The position numbers and the translations under genes are program-made. The notes below the pieces were generated by a model. That model searched no databases. It was not told where the DNA came from and saw nothing but the letters and a program-made list of their open reading frames with translations. Shown piece by piece: positions 1 to 10,123 of a stretch of 64,000 nt of DNA (within the stretch, counting starts at the first letter, position 1; the number at the start of each line of letters is the position of its first letter). The DNA is taken from the NCBI GenBank assembly GCA_963377175.1, contig CAUJNA010002112.1:2124249-2188248 (forward strand). Direction: 5' to 3'. The stretch comes from Effrenium voratum (lineage: Eukaryota; Sar; Dinophyceae; Suessiales; Symbiodiniaceae).

Positions 1-219
1 TTTCCGGGAACACCTGGCTATGGGGTTAATATCCGGCAGCCAAGCAAACCAGCGCAGCGTTTTTCGTTTTTTTTCCGGCGGCGCGAAGCTTTTGCCATGG
101 AAGAGATCCGCTGGCGATGGAAAGGCGACAGCTTTCGCAAAGGCCGGCGGTGAGACTTACGCCGTCGAGGCGTCTGCAATGGGCAAAGAGTTTTGCGCCA
201 GTGAAGGTTCCTTTCATCG
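1..219. other. Window start, no supported gene
   Basis: Reading frames are open on both strands here but show no recognisable domain or clear coding bias. The stretch ends at the ATCG target-site copy that precedes a short TIR element. Confidence 0.4.
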
Positions 220-326
220 CCCAGTTGCCCAGTGGGTTGCTTCCCTTTTTTGCCTGTTTATTATGAAGGGTTCCCTTTAAACTGAACCAGGATGCCCTTT
301 TTTCCCCTGGCCACTGGGCATTTGAG
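220..326. mobile_element. Short TIR element, introner-like family, copy 1
   Basis: A 107-bp element begins CCCAGTTGCCCAGTGG and ends CCACTGGGCATTTGAG, so its ends form an inverted repeat built on TGCCCAGTGG. It is flanked by ATCG at 216-219 and again at 327-330, which fits a 4-bp target-site duplication. The left end contains a GT dinucleotide and the right end finishes in AG, so the copy could be spliced out if transcribed. Related copies lie at 14023-14150, 18961-19073 and 57993-58220. The last is inside a coding region. No transposase is encoded, so movement would need help in trans. Confidence 0.65.
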
Positions 327-330
327 ATCG

Positions 331-1454
331 GGATCCCGGAATGGGTAGTGGATTTGCCCGTTTTGGCGGATTCCACCGGTCAATTCAAAGCATTGGGTAT
401 AGGGTTTTCTTGGCACCTTATTTTGATTTCCGTATGGGATGAAAAGAAATGAACTGGAGCCCGCCAGAAATCCTTGGTACAGGGTTCCTTCGAGTTTTTT
501 TACCAGGAACCTTGGTACCTTGTACCAGGAACCAATTGGGTGCGCCTTGTTTTAGTGGGGCCCCAAAATGGCGGTTTTCTTTTGTCTTCACTCGAAAACC
601 GCCAAAACGGGTATACCGTATACCCTCAAAAAGAATACCATTTATAAATGTCCTTTTGTTTCCCTTTGCCGGCCAATTTTCTTTCTGGCCGATCCGGTTG
701 GAGCAAACCCTGCGATACCGGGTGCCCCTTGTTCTTCTTGAGGAGTAAGCAACACATGAGTTTTTTGACAAAGAACTCGTGCAAGTTGCATGCAGTCGTT
801 CTCATAGCAATGTCCAAACTGTTGTGGGATGCCTTTGATTAGTGCAGGCTAGAACCAACATGACAGTCTCAATGTTCAAAAGCCTGAGATTGAACAATGC
901 TGATAATTGTGCAACTGTAGTGTGCTTTGTCTTTGGCAAACTTTCAGGAATTGGACACCTGCTGTTCTGTCATAATATAGAACCGGCAGGCACTGTAGAT
1001 GTATAAATGTATAACTGTAGGTATGTACTTTGCATACATTGTGTATATATATATACATATATATATATACATACATATATATATATATATATGTATTCAG
1101 ACCAGGGCCACGTTTGTAAAGGTATTCCAAGGGGCCAATGGGACCCACACCGTGGATCGTCGAAATTTTGGAACCCCTTTTTCCGGCTTCGGTTTCCGGT
1201 GCAGGAGGTGTCCTCCTGGTTCTCGGCGTCGGTTTCCGCGGGAATGGTCATCCAGATCCACTTGGAGCTGAAACGGATTCTTATTATTTTATCCTACGGG
1301 CCGGCTGTAAACAAGAATGCGTAAGACATCAGGAAGCTAAGCCGTGGCCCATGCCTCATGCGATGTCCCGCGTGTCCTTTTATGAGTAACTCTAGTAGAC
1401 AGGTTAAGATTCCCGAAATGTCGTTCATGAGTTTGGTAGTTTGAATCTTAGTCG
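331..1454. other. Non-coding stretch with a TA-rich microsatellite
   Basis: No gene is supported. The stretch holds an alternating TA/CATA microsatellite near 1036-1092. Short open frames across the microsatellite read as Tyr/Ile repeats and are artefacts. The end of the stretch is the ATTTC target-site copy (1455-1459) of the copia insertion. Confidence 0.6.
1036..1092. repeat. TA/CATA microsatellite
   Basis: About 57 bp of alternating purine-pyrimidine sequence made of TATA and CATA units. It has no coding content. Confidence 0.9.
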
Positions 1455-1459
1455 ATTTC

Positions 1460-1529
1460 TGCAGACTTTGATCACGTTGCGCAGCCATCTGGGCAACAGA
1501 ACAATCTGCCGCTACAAGCCATGTCTGCA
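1460..1529 (+). repeat. 5' LTR of the copia element (70 bp)
   Basis: It starts TGCAGAC and ends GTCTGCA, giving 7-bp perfect inverted termini with the usual TG...CA ends. It matches the 3' LTR exactly apart from a 22-nt segment (1481-1502) that the 3' copy lacks. At 70 bp it is far shorter than the few hundred bases usual for copia LTRs. Confidence 0.88.
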
Positions 1530-1543
1530 TGGTAGCGGAGCTC
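1530..1543 (+). promoter_or_regulatory. Primer binding site, initiator-Met tRNA type
   Basis: TGGTAGCGGAGCTC follows the 5' LTR directly. It closely resembles TGGTA(G/T)CAGAGC, the primer site complementary to the 3' end of eukaryotic initiator-Met tRNA that many copia elements use. The match to this organism's own tRNA is inferred. Confidence 0.75.
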
Positions 1544-1796
1544 TACGGCACGATTCAGGACACCAACATCAGGAGGAGGACTCCGAGGGTGATCCCCTAC
1601 AGGAGGAGGAGAGCGCCGTGGGGCGAGCCACAGCGAGGCCCGGCGGGAGAACGGGGCCAGGTGGCGGACAAGAAGGAGGTGGTGCTTGGAGCCAGAGCCA
1701 AGAGGAGCTGGCGCTGCTGGAGGTGGCTGACCGCCCTCGCGGCTTTGGGTTTCTACGCGGTGGACGGCCACTACGTGGTGATCGGGTTGGCCCTCG

Positions 1797-3138
1797 ATGA
1801 CGGAGATGGAGCAGATCGTGAATGGCCTCAGACAGGTGCAGCAGCAACTGCAGGTGGTGCAGTCGGAGAACCAGCAGCTGCCCGTCAGGGGGCACCGGGA
1901 GCGCTGGGTCCATGGAGGTGATCGCGGCGCTGCAGAAGCTGCCGGAGGCGTTGGAGAAGATGAGCAGAGGGGGTCGAGGCCTGATCGACCAGAAAGGGCT
2001 TGGTAAGCCCCAGATCTTGGGAGAAGATGCGGAGGCGAGATTTCGGGTCTGGGCGGTGAAGCTCGAGGACTATGTGGCGGGCGTCTGTGGTGGGAAGGCG
2101 CGAGAGGTGTTGGAATGGGCCGCCGGGAGTGAGGTGGATGCGACGTTTGGGGTGGCGGCGGATCTCACGGATCAGTGGGATGAGGTCACGGAGTTTGATC
2201 ACCAGCTCTACACCGTCCTGAGGTCGACGACGGAGGGGGTGGCCTTTGACGTCATCGGGAACGAGCCGATGGGTGCTGGACTGGAGGCGTGGAGGTTGCT
2301 CCACAAGAAGTACGACCCGGCGACGGGTGGGCGAAAGCGGATCATGCTCCAAGCTTTGACAAGCCCGGAGAGAGCCAGTTATGAGAACCTCGGAGCCGCC
2401 CTGGAGAGATGGAAGGCCTTGAGAGGCCGCTACAACAAGAAGAAGGATCAATTCGGGCGCCGCGAGGATTTGCCCGACTCGCTCGCTATGAATGCCTTAA
2501 AAAAATTGGTCCCGAAAGAGATGGAGATGCACTTGCTGCTGAACTTCTCCAGGCTCAAGAACTTTGAGGAGATGGAGGCCGAGGTGGTGACCTTCATGGA
2601 GGCAAAGACTGGGAGCAAGATGGCGGTGAGCAGCAACTTCAGCAAGAACACCGGCGGAGGTGATGCGGTTCCCATGGATGTGGACTCGCTGGTGAAGGCG
2701 GTGTCCGGCAACCTTGCGTCCTTGGTGAAGGGCAAGGGCAAGGGTGGCAAAGGAGGAGGCAACGGTGGCGTCAGGTTCGAGGGGACGGAAAGAAGGGGCA
2801 TCGGCGGAAGCTGCTGGTCGAAGCCTACTACCGGAGGTGGAAAAGGTGGAAAGTCCCCTGGCGCCGGCAAAGGCTCCCCGAAGAAGTTTGAGGGCAACTG
2901 TACAATTGCGGGAAGCCTGGACACCGAAAGAAGGATTGTTGGGGTGCTGGAGTCATCCAATGCTAGCCCAAAGAGCTCAAAGGGCCGATCCCAAGGCAAG
3001 GACGCTGGGGCATTAGAGGATCAGGGGGAACCTGAAGGAGAAGCCAGTGCCCTCGAGCTGTGCGCCCTGACCGCGGACAGGAAGAAGAAGGTTGGGCCGT
3101 TTGCGAGAAGGATTTTCACAAGCGGCGCCAGCCGGTAG
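1797..3138 (+). pseudogene. gag: copia Gag (nucleocapsid), frameshifted
   Basis: The region begins with a heptad-like coiled coil (MEQIVNGLRQVQQQLQ, ATG at 1806) in one frame. From about 1885 it continues in a second frame that stays open to 3138. The main frame shows the capsid-like fold of copia Gag, including a W-x-LHKKYDP stretch. A zinc knuckle (C-x2-C-x4-H-x4-C) lies at 2899-2939, but one base is missing just after its first Cys codon (TGT, 2899-2901), so the knuckle is broken. A Gly/Lys-rich basic tract precedes the knuckle, as expected for RNA binding. In an intact element this protein would package the element RNA. The frame continues past the knuckle without sense until the protease frame takes over. 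Confidence 0.85.
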
Positions 3139-3862
3139 TGGGACTTGGTTGAAGTGCAACTTCGATACTGGCGCTTCGATCACGGCCGTGCCCAAGAAGT
3201 ACCATGAGAACCCGCAGGAGAAGTCCAACTCATTCAAGACGGCGAGCGGGGAGTTGATCAGGAACTACGGGCCGGTCGGAGTGGTTGGCTATGACGTTGG
3301 TGGAGTGAAGAGGAGCATCAACGGAAATGCGACGGACGTGCACAAGGTGCTGGTGAGCGCGGGCAAGCTGCACGCCAAGGGACACTGCACGTTCAAGGGC
3401 GGCGGCGTGATCATGCCCTTGGACCACCCGGTGTGCAAGGAGATGGAGCGGACCTACGAGAGAGCGATGGGCAGGCACGACGACAAGGGCCTCATTCCGC
3501 TGCTAGAGGAAGGGGGCATCTACAACTTCTACCTGGAGATGGATCCGGAGACGGACGAAGGTGCGGCCAGCTCGGAGCCTGGAGGTGATGGGGCTGGTCT
3601 GGGTGCAACGCCCAAATCACGTGCTGGGGCGGCAAGGAGTGCGGCGAGACCGCCGTGGAAGGAGCCGCCTTGGAGGCAAGAAGAAGGAAGCGCTGTGTGG
3701 GCGCTGGAGGAGGAACCGCCTCGTGGGCCCGTCGCTCCCGAGGAGTCGGTAGAAGCCAGGGCCGTAAACCCAGGGTGGACCCCGCCGATGCCAACGGCGA
3801 GGGAAAGGAGAGAGCATGAGGCCAGCGGACACGCTGTCTACAGGAGCTGGTGCGAGGAGTGA
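3092..3862 (+). pseudogene. pol: copia aspartic protease and start of the integrase zinc finger
   Basis: The protease active site reads CNFDTGASITAVP, the D-T-G-A-S motif of retroviral-type aspartic proteases, and is followed by the flap region. It would cut the polyprotein. The C-terminal part (REHEASGHAVYRSWC) is the first half of the HHCC zinc finger that opens copia integrases. The next zinc-binding Cys is replaced by a stop (TGA at 3860-3862), one base from a Cys codon. The frame differs from that of Gag, so at least one shift lies near 3100-3140. Confidence 0.85.
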
Positions 3863-4295
3863 GTGAATGCCACGGGCATGGTGCAACAGCACAGGAGGAA
3901 GGTTCGTCAGGAGGAGGAGCTGCCGAGTGTGGCCATGGACTATTTCTACCTTGGAGAGGAGGAAGGGTCAAAGCCGAACTTGGTGGCGGTGGATCGCCGC
4001 ACAGGGATGATGGCGGCGGTGGTGTTGAAGCAGAAGGGCCTGGCGGACAGTACGGGCCAGAAGACGGTCACGCGGTTCTTGGAGACCTTGGGGTACCCGG
4101 AGGTGGTGATGAAGAGCGATGGAGAAAGGGCCATCGTCAAGATGAAGATGGAGGCGGCAAAGAAGGCAAGAGGAGTCCGGAAGGCAATTCCGGAGGAGTC
4201 GCCGGGGGGGATTCCAAGGCGAACGGAGTCGCAGAGCAGGCGGTCAAGGAGATCAAATGGAGGACTCGGGCGGTGTTGATGACGGTCGGCAAGAA
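3863..4295 (+). pseudogene. pol: copia integrase, catalytic part, interrupted
   Basis: Integrase catalytic residues can be read as the first Asp in VAMDYFYLG, the second Asp in VMKSDGERAI and the Glu in NGVAEQAVKEI, consistent with a D,D-35-E core. A frameshift near 4190-4210 separates the second Asp from the Glu. The frame is then cut by the TIR element at 4296. The rest of the integrase resumes at 7121. The copy cannot make a working integrase. Confidence 0.85.
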
Positions 4296-5424
4296 CCTGG
4301 ACCCCCCAGCGGTACACAAAAAAGTGTACCACTTTTTTTCCGCTCGATTTTCCAAAAAGTGCTCGTTTGGAATTCCCAGCAAAAAAGCGCTCGATTTGTT
4401 TAACGCTCACGCCTGCGTGCAGCCTGACGCATGGTTAGAGCGCCAGAGCGAAACAACAATTGTAGCCAACAGCAAATAGCTCCCCGTGGGCCGCGCCGGC
4501 TTGTAAACTTGTGGGCAGGCAGGGCGCTTTTCAACGCAATGCTCCGCGGCGCTGTAGGCTGGGCTCTGCGATCGAGCCAAAGCACACGCGCGCACACACA
4601 CACACCACACGCCCGGCAGAAACACCAGCAAGCTAGTCGGCGGTCATCTGGTCAAAGCATCTCGCGCAGCCACCGTGGCCAGGCTTGCGCCTTTATGCGT
4701 GAATCTCCTAGCCCAGCTAGGCGGCGTCGTTGAATTGGTTTTGCAATTCAATTGCCAGGCTTTGCATCTTCGCCTGGAAATGCGCTAGCTGCGCATCCTT
4801 AGCGTGACAAGGTCGCAAGCGCTTTGAAATTCGCAAGGCTACGTGCCTGCAGCGCAAGCGCTGTCTGAAGCCAAATCAAATCACTTCAGGGCTCGCAAGG
4901 CCAAGAAGAGGGCTCAAACAGCACAGCTGCGAGGCAGTGCCAAGCAAAAGGCGCTGGAGCCCGCAAAGTTCTGCCGGCGCGTTACACTCCGAATCTATAG
5001 TGTTGCATTGTCAAAACCTGCGTGGAGAAAACTTTACCAGCCATCCCTCTTGTCGAAACTTACTTGACAACCCTACTCCAGCGCGGCGCAGCCGGGAAAT
5101 CGTACAAAAAACATGGCTGCTCGCCGCTTTTTTGGCGCGGCCCAAGGCTATGAAGCGCCAGCGGCATGCGACGGTCCTTGCTTGACACACTAAGCTTTGA
5201 AAAGGCAGTCCTGGAAAGCATCTTATAGCTCTTGGGTTTCAAGCTCGCGAGCGACATGCGAAGGAAGTGAGAAAGCAAGCCTAATCACAAGAAGGAGGAA
5301 AATGTTTGCGCGCAGACGAGCGAAGTTCCAATTGCAAGTTTTGTTCGCCGCGGTTGAAAGGCGCAACTGCACTTCACAATGCGCTGCAGTCGACGTCTCT
5401 TGCTCAGCCTCCGGCTTCAGAATT

Positions 5425-5660
5425 TCTGGCGATCGCCGACGCGCGCAAAAGATAGGCACCTATAGCATTGGAAACTCGCTACTCGCCGGCAGGCCGCAAA
5501 TGGCAATTGACAGAAACTCCGGGAAGTCTTCTGCTAAAGTCACAGAAGTTTGCAATTGGCACACACAAGAGATTCAAAAGCAGCCGCCGGTTGCCAAACT
5601 TCTGGCGATCGCCGGAAATTCCGGCGATCGCCCAAAAATGTTGCGCGATGATCGCCAGAA
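5425..5660. repeat. GCGATCGC palindrome cluster inside the nested element
   Basis: The core GGCGATCGCC occurs several times. At 5603-5631 two copies are arranged so that 28 of 29 positions form a palindrome centred on AAATT. It could extrude as a hairpin. No gene is present. Confidence 0.7.
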
Positions 5661-6299
5661 AATCCAGCCCGAGCAGATTTCAGAATTGCGCTCGTTTGCG
5701 CTTTTTTGCGCCCGAATAGCGCTTTTTTGCGCTCGGTTTGCGCCCCCAATTTTGCTCTTCCGCAGACACATCGACGGCGCAAACTCCAAAGCCGATAAAG
5801 AAAGCATTTGCAGCGATTACCTCTGATAATTTCCAGCGACTACAACGGGCACAATTTGCACAGACTGCCAGACATCATGCTTGCCGAAGCGCCAGCTGCT
5901 TCGTCGCCTTTGCTCAAGATTGCTGCTACTCTAGCCTTGCTAGGCTTGGCCAGCAACGCTATCGCAAAATCTTGCGTTTTGGTTCCTGCCTAAGTAATTC
6001 AATTCATCATTCATAAGTGTTTTGGCTGACATTCTTTTACGTAACTTGGAAAGCTGTACTTCGAACAGCAAAATTGCCACAAGATTTGAGAGCAACGCCT
6101 GCCGGAGGAACTGCACGCCCGATGTTATTGAGTGTGGAAGCATGTTGACATCTGTGGCAAGCGCAATTTCCCTTTGTCAGGGGCTAGAAGCCTGCTGCTT
6201 TAAAGTTGCAATTGAAGTGTCTGGCAGCCGCCATCCAAACGCCTCGCATGTTGCCAGCCACGAAGCCGGCTGCTCGCATTTGCAAATCTGCTTGGTGCT

Positions 6300-6660
6300 G
6301 CTACTACAAATCTAGAAGCTGCCTGCCAGCCAGCTTCCAGGTTGACTTGCAGGCTGCAAAGCTGAGCCTGCCAGCAGCTGCGACTGGCAGCTGCTAGGCT
6401 TGCTTTCAAATAACAGATGCCGGGCTGGCAGCTTCCAAACTGACACAATTGCTCTGCTGGCAGCTTCCAATCTTGCAAGCCTGGCAGGTGCCACTGTGTG
6501 GCGTGGCAGCCGCCAGTTTCCAGACATGGCAGCTTCCAGCAGCTACCAAGCCCAAGCTGGGTCTCCACATAGTAGCTATCAGACTGGCGTTTTCCAACGC
6601 TCATGCTTGCCATCAGCTTGGAAACTGTCAGCCTGTCAGCCTCGAACTTGGAGCTCCCGC
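6300..6660. repeat. GCAGCTTCCA repeat cluster inside the nested element
   Basis: Many short copies of GGCAGCTTCCA and its complement alternate through the segment. This is probably internal repeat structure of the TIR element. It has no coding signal. Confidence 0.55.
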
Positions 6661-7120
6661 ACATACCGAGTGCTGCCAGAAACCTGAAAGCCTAGCCAAC
6701 AAGTCTGCAGGCTTGCAGCTTGGGCTGCCACGCGCGCTTCCTTCAGACTGCCAAGCCAGCTGAGGTTGGCAGGGCCGCTACAATTGGCTGACAGCTGCCG
6801 AATCACCAGGGTGCGGACAGCAAAGCCGAGCTGGAGACTTGCAGCCCGATTCAAGTGTCGTGCGGGCGCCTAACCAGAGCACGCTTGACCGCAAGGCAAT
6901 CGTCAGCAAAATCGACCCTAAAGTGGCCGCGCAGTGCGGAACCCTGCCTTTTCTCGCCGCTTTACGAAAAATGGGAAAAACTAACACACGCCGAGAAAAA
7001 AGCGCTCGTTTTAAAAAAGCGCTCGTTTGACCTGTTCGCGCAAAAAAGCGTACCACTCCCCCAAAAAGTGTACCAAACAAGGGGTCGAGCACTTTTTTCT
7101 GTACCACTGGGTGGTCCAGG

Positions 7121-7636
7121 AAGGTGCAAGGAGGAGTGCCCGAAGGACATCCGCTGACGCTCTGGGCTCCGAGGTTTGCAGCCGAGCAGATGAACCGGTT
7201 CAAGGTCGGTGCGGATGGGCGCACACCAGAGGAGAGAAGAACCGGGAAGAAATGGACAAAGCCGATGCCGGAGTTCGGGGAGAGGATTCTGGTGAAGCCG
7301 GCAGGGAAAGGCCGGAGAGGAGACCTTTCGCGAATGGTGGCAGGCCGGTACTTGGGCACCCGCAACAGGTTTGGGTCGGTGCTGGTCATGACGGCAAATG
7401 GAGTTGTGGTTGGGACTGGCCACCACACGGTGGCGGAAGGAGACAAGTGGCTGAAGCTGGAGGAAGGCTTGCGGGGAGTTCCTTGGGACGTGAAGTACTA
7501 TGTCAACCCGTTGGAGGAGCAGCAACAGCAGCAGCCACAGCAGATCCAAGGCCCGCAGGTGGTGGTCATGAGCGGGCTCCCCGGGCCGGGGGAGGGGCGC
7601 TGGAGGCTGTGGCGGAGGAGGCCACGGCTAGCCCGC
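7121..7636 (+). pseudogene. pol: copia integrase, C-terminal part
   Basis: After the nested element the integrase resumes with EGHPLTLWAPRFAAEQMNRF and GADGRTPEERRTGKK, the usual sequence after the catalytic Glu in copia integrases. It continues into a small beta-rich C-terminal domain (ERILVKPAGKG, GRYLGTRNRFGSVLV). The frame is open, but a shift near 7630 puts the following domain in another frame. Confidence 0.82.
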
Positions 7637-8795
7637 CAGGACCTGGAGGCCAAGAGGCAGACGGAGGACATGGTAAGGCACGGACGGTGCGGAAGGCCAT
7701 GGTGGAGAAGTATGGCAAGACCCCGGGGTGTGAAGGGTGCATATCCTTGGTGCGGGGCAAGCCATTTCAGCAGGTGAGGCACAATGAGGAGTGCAGGTCG
7801 CGGATCTTCAAGAAGAAGGCTGACGAAGAGGAGAAGGAGGAGCAGGTAAGGAAGAAGGCCCGAGAGGAGGATCTACGGGAGGACCGGCAGAGAGCCGGGA
7901 AGCGAGTGGCCGAGGTTGAGATCGATGGGAGCAGAGGAGATGCCGCAGCAGGAGAGGCAACGCAAGAGCCGTCGAGCTCGAGCAGAGGGCCCGGCAGTGG
8001 TGAGTCTCCCAAGAGGAAGGGAGGAGAAGGCGGTGCGAGGGACATAGAGGATCTCTTGCGGGAAGCCGAAGAGGAAGAGGCCGGTCCAGCAGGAGCTCGG
8101 TCGATGGAGGCGGAAAGGGAGCTAGGGCAGAAAATGAAGAGCGATGAGGCGGCGAGCATTGTGAAGGAGCTGGGAGCGTTGGACCTCATCGAGGTGTTCA
8201 GCCCGGAACGGCTGACGAAGGAATTGGCCAGGTTTGGCTTCCGGGACGGAGCTGCGGTGGACCTGGATGAGATGAAGCCAGGAGGTGAAGAGAGATGGGA
8301 CCTGGACCGGGAGGAGGACTATGAGCTCGTGCGGGAAATGATTCGGCATGAGGAGCCTTGGTTGGTTACGAGCTCCCCGCCGTGCACAACGTTCAGCCCG
8401 CTACGGAATATCACCAATCCGAAGCGGGATCCAAAGGTGGTGCTGGAGGAAGAGGAGCTCGGGAAGGCCCGTGTGAGAAAGGCGATGAGCGCAAGCAGCA
8501 GGCAGACCAGGGCGGGGTGTATTTGCATGAGCACCCAAGGAGATCGACGAGCTGGAGTATGCCGGAGGTCCAGGCAATGTTGGAGAGGCCAGGCACATGG
8601 CTGGTCACAAGCCCGATGTGTCGGTTTGGCATGAAGATGGAAAACCCGGACGGTGAGCTACTACACGTCCGGAAGGAGACGAGATGGATGACCAACTTGG
8701 AGCGCGTTGCAAAGGAGTTGGAGGGCCAGTGTGAGAATTTGCTGGCTAAAGGAGAGGTGCATCGCCACACGCACCTCATTGGGAAGAAATCCTGA
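7637..8795 (+). pseudogene. copia Pol: Cys/His motif, charged linker and methyltransferase-like domain
   Basis: The first part reads KYGKTPGCEGC then RHNEECRSRI, a possible C-x2-C...H-x4-C metal site. A long charged, helix-prone linker follows (about 7800-8140). The next domain has LIEVFSPERLTKELARFGF, GAAVDLDEM and SSPPCTTFSPL, and after a frameshift near 8460-8500 it shows YLHEHPRRSTSW and CRFGMKM. The order and spacing recall class I DNA methyltransferases: a motif I strand-turn region, an acidic strand end, a Pro-Pro-Cys loop and an (E/H)-x-P loop. The Gly-rich cofactor loop is not obvious. Activity is unproven, and this copy is frameshifted. Confidence 0.6.
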
Positions 8796-8800
8796 GGGGT

Positions 8801-9655
8801 TTGAGAGAAGAGCTGAGGGCCAGGAAGCAGATCAGCGGTTTGGAGGAGAAGCTGACTGGGCCTTCGCCCGATGAGTACGTGGAGCAGGAGGACTTCTACC
8901 AGAAGGAGTTTGAGAAGTATGTGGATGATGTGACAGGCACGGAGCTGCCTGTCGAGAAGGTGAAGGCTGCCAGGAAGGAAGAGATCGACTGGTTGGCCAA
9001 GGAGGAGGTCTACGAACGGGTGCCGATGAGCATCTGCCAGGAGAGAGGCTTTAAGCCCCTGCAGTTGAAGTGGCTGGACGTCAACAAAGGAGACAGCCAA
9101 GCTGTCAAGGTAAGGAGCAGGCTGGTGACCAAGGAGGTCAAGAAGGCGAAGCGGCCGGAGGAGCAGCTGAGGGTGGAGGACGCAAGCCACATCTTCCAGA
9201 AGGACTACTCGAATTGGCTTTGCGAGAAGGGAGCTGAGTTCAGCCCGCTGTGTCCTGCCCTGTTCAAGATCGAGGGCATGGACCTATGTGGGCTGGTGCA
9301 CGGAGATGATTTCATGGCAACGGCGGCGGATGAGGAGCTGATTGAGCTGGACAAGATCCTCAACACCCGCTACACGGCGAGGTGGGAGGCGAAGATGGGG
9401 GACAGCCCTGGAGATGACAAGGAGCTGTTCTTCCTGAATCGGCTCATCAGGTATGTGCCGGATGGAGCGGCATGGAAGCTGGAGGTGGAGGCGGACGCAA
9501 GACACGCGGAGATCTTGCTGAAGGCGTTCGGGTTCAACGACAAGACGAAGGGCGTGGACATGCCCGAGGAGAAGCAGGTGGCAAAGGACATGGTCATCGT
9601 GGACCAGTCGGCGGAGCTGAGTGTGGAGCAGATGGGCGAGTACCTACGGGATCGG
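8801..9655 (+). pseudogene. pol: copia reverse transcriptase with internal deletion
   Basis: The start has the hallmarks of copia RT: PVEKVKAARKEEIDWL, KWLDVNKGD and KVRSRLVTKE. Just after KRPEEQL the sequence jumps to KDYSNWLCEKGAEFSPLCPALF and then LVHGDDF, the catalytic Asp-Asp motif. The palm region with the first catalytic Asp, roughly 120 residues in relatives, is missing. A second jump follows SAELSVEQMGEYL, where the connection before RNase H is lost and the frame ends at a stop. This copy has no polymerase activity. Confidence 0.88.
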
Positions 9656-10080
9656 TGGTGAAGAACGGCGAGCACACGCTGATGGTGAAGGGGACGACAC
9701 AGAAGGTGGTGGCCCTGTCGTCCTCGGAGGCGGAGTACTATGGGATGTGCAGGACGGCCACGCTGGGCGAGTTCATGCGGGGCGTGGCGGAGTTTTGGAC
9801 GGGGGCGATCAAGCCTTTGACCTTGAAGGTAGACAGCAGTGCGGCAAAGGCGATGTCTGAGCGTCGAGGAGTTGGGCGCACAAGGCATGTGCAAGCCAGA
9901 TACCTCTGGCTTCAGATGAGGGTCTGCGAGAAGCTGCTGGTGGTTGACAAGGTGAAGGGCACGGTCAACGACGCGGACCTCGTCACGAAGGTGCAGCCCG
10001 GAGTGACGCTCCGGGATCATGTGATGCGGCTCGGCTATGAGAAAGCCGAACGCAAGGGCCACAAAGGGCTCACGTTTTAG
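9650..10080 (+). pseudogene. pol: copia RNase H
   Basis: Motifs VALSSSEAEYYG, LKVDSSAAKAMSERRG, RTRHVQARYLWLQ and DADLVTK match copia RNase H, including the catalytic Glu and Asp. The N-terminal strand carrying the first catalytic Asp (the usual DxDWAG region) is deleted. The frame differs from the preceding RT frame. Translation would end at 10078-10080, shortly before the 3' LTR. Confidence 0.87.
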
Positions 10081-10117
10081 GGTCATGCCGCAAGAGGTGG
10101 CTCCCCTTTTGGCATCC

Positions 10118-10123
10118 AGGGGG
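10118..10123 (+). promoter_or_regulatory. Short G-rich polypurine tract
   Basis: AGGGGG sits directly before the TG of the 3' LTR, the position of the polypurine primer for plus-strand synthesis. It is short for a polypurine tract. Confidence 0.6.

Larger units (their letters stand above)
4296..7120. mobile_element. 2.8-kb TIR element nested in the copia integrase
   Basis: The ends form 31-bp inverted repeats with three mismatches, beginning CCTGGACC and containing AGYGGTACA then AAAAAAGTG. Copies of GTACCAC and of gcgctcgttt/aaaaagcgctcg motifs lie just inside both ends. Removing the segment rejoins integrase sequence, so it is a secondary insertion. A target-site duplication was not resolved. 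No transposase was recognised, which suggests a non-autonomous DNA transposon. The interior holds GCGATCGC palindromes (5425-5660) and many copies of GCAGCTTCCA in both orientations (6310-6640). Short open frames here show no known domain. Confidence 0.75.

Noticed and set aside
970..1148. Tyr/Ile-rich ORFs
   Set aside because: They are a translation of the TA/CATA microsatellite.
5425..5660. Cyanobacterial HIP1 (GCGATCGC) sequence, implying contamination or organelle DNA
   Set aside because: The motif is confined to one TIR element inserted in a eukaryotic retrotransposon.
8801..9661. Functional copia reverse transcriptase
   Set aside because: It contains the HGDDF motif but lacks the palm segment with the first catalytic Asp, and the following part is in another frame.
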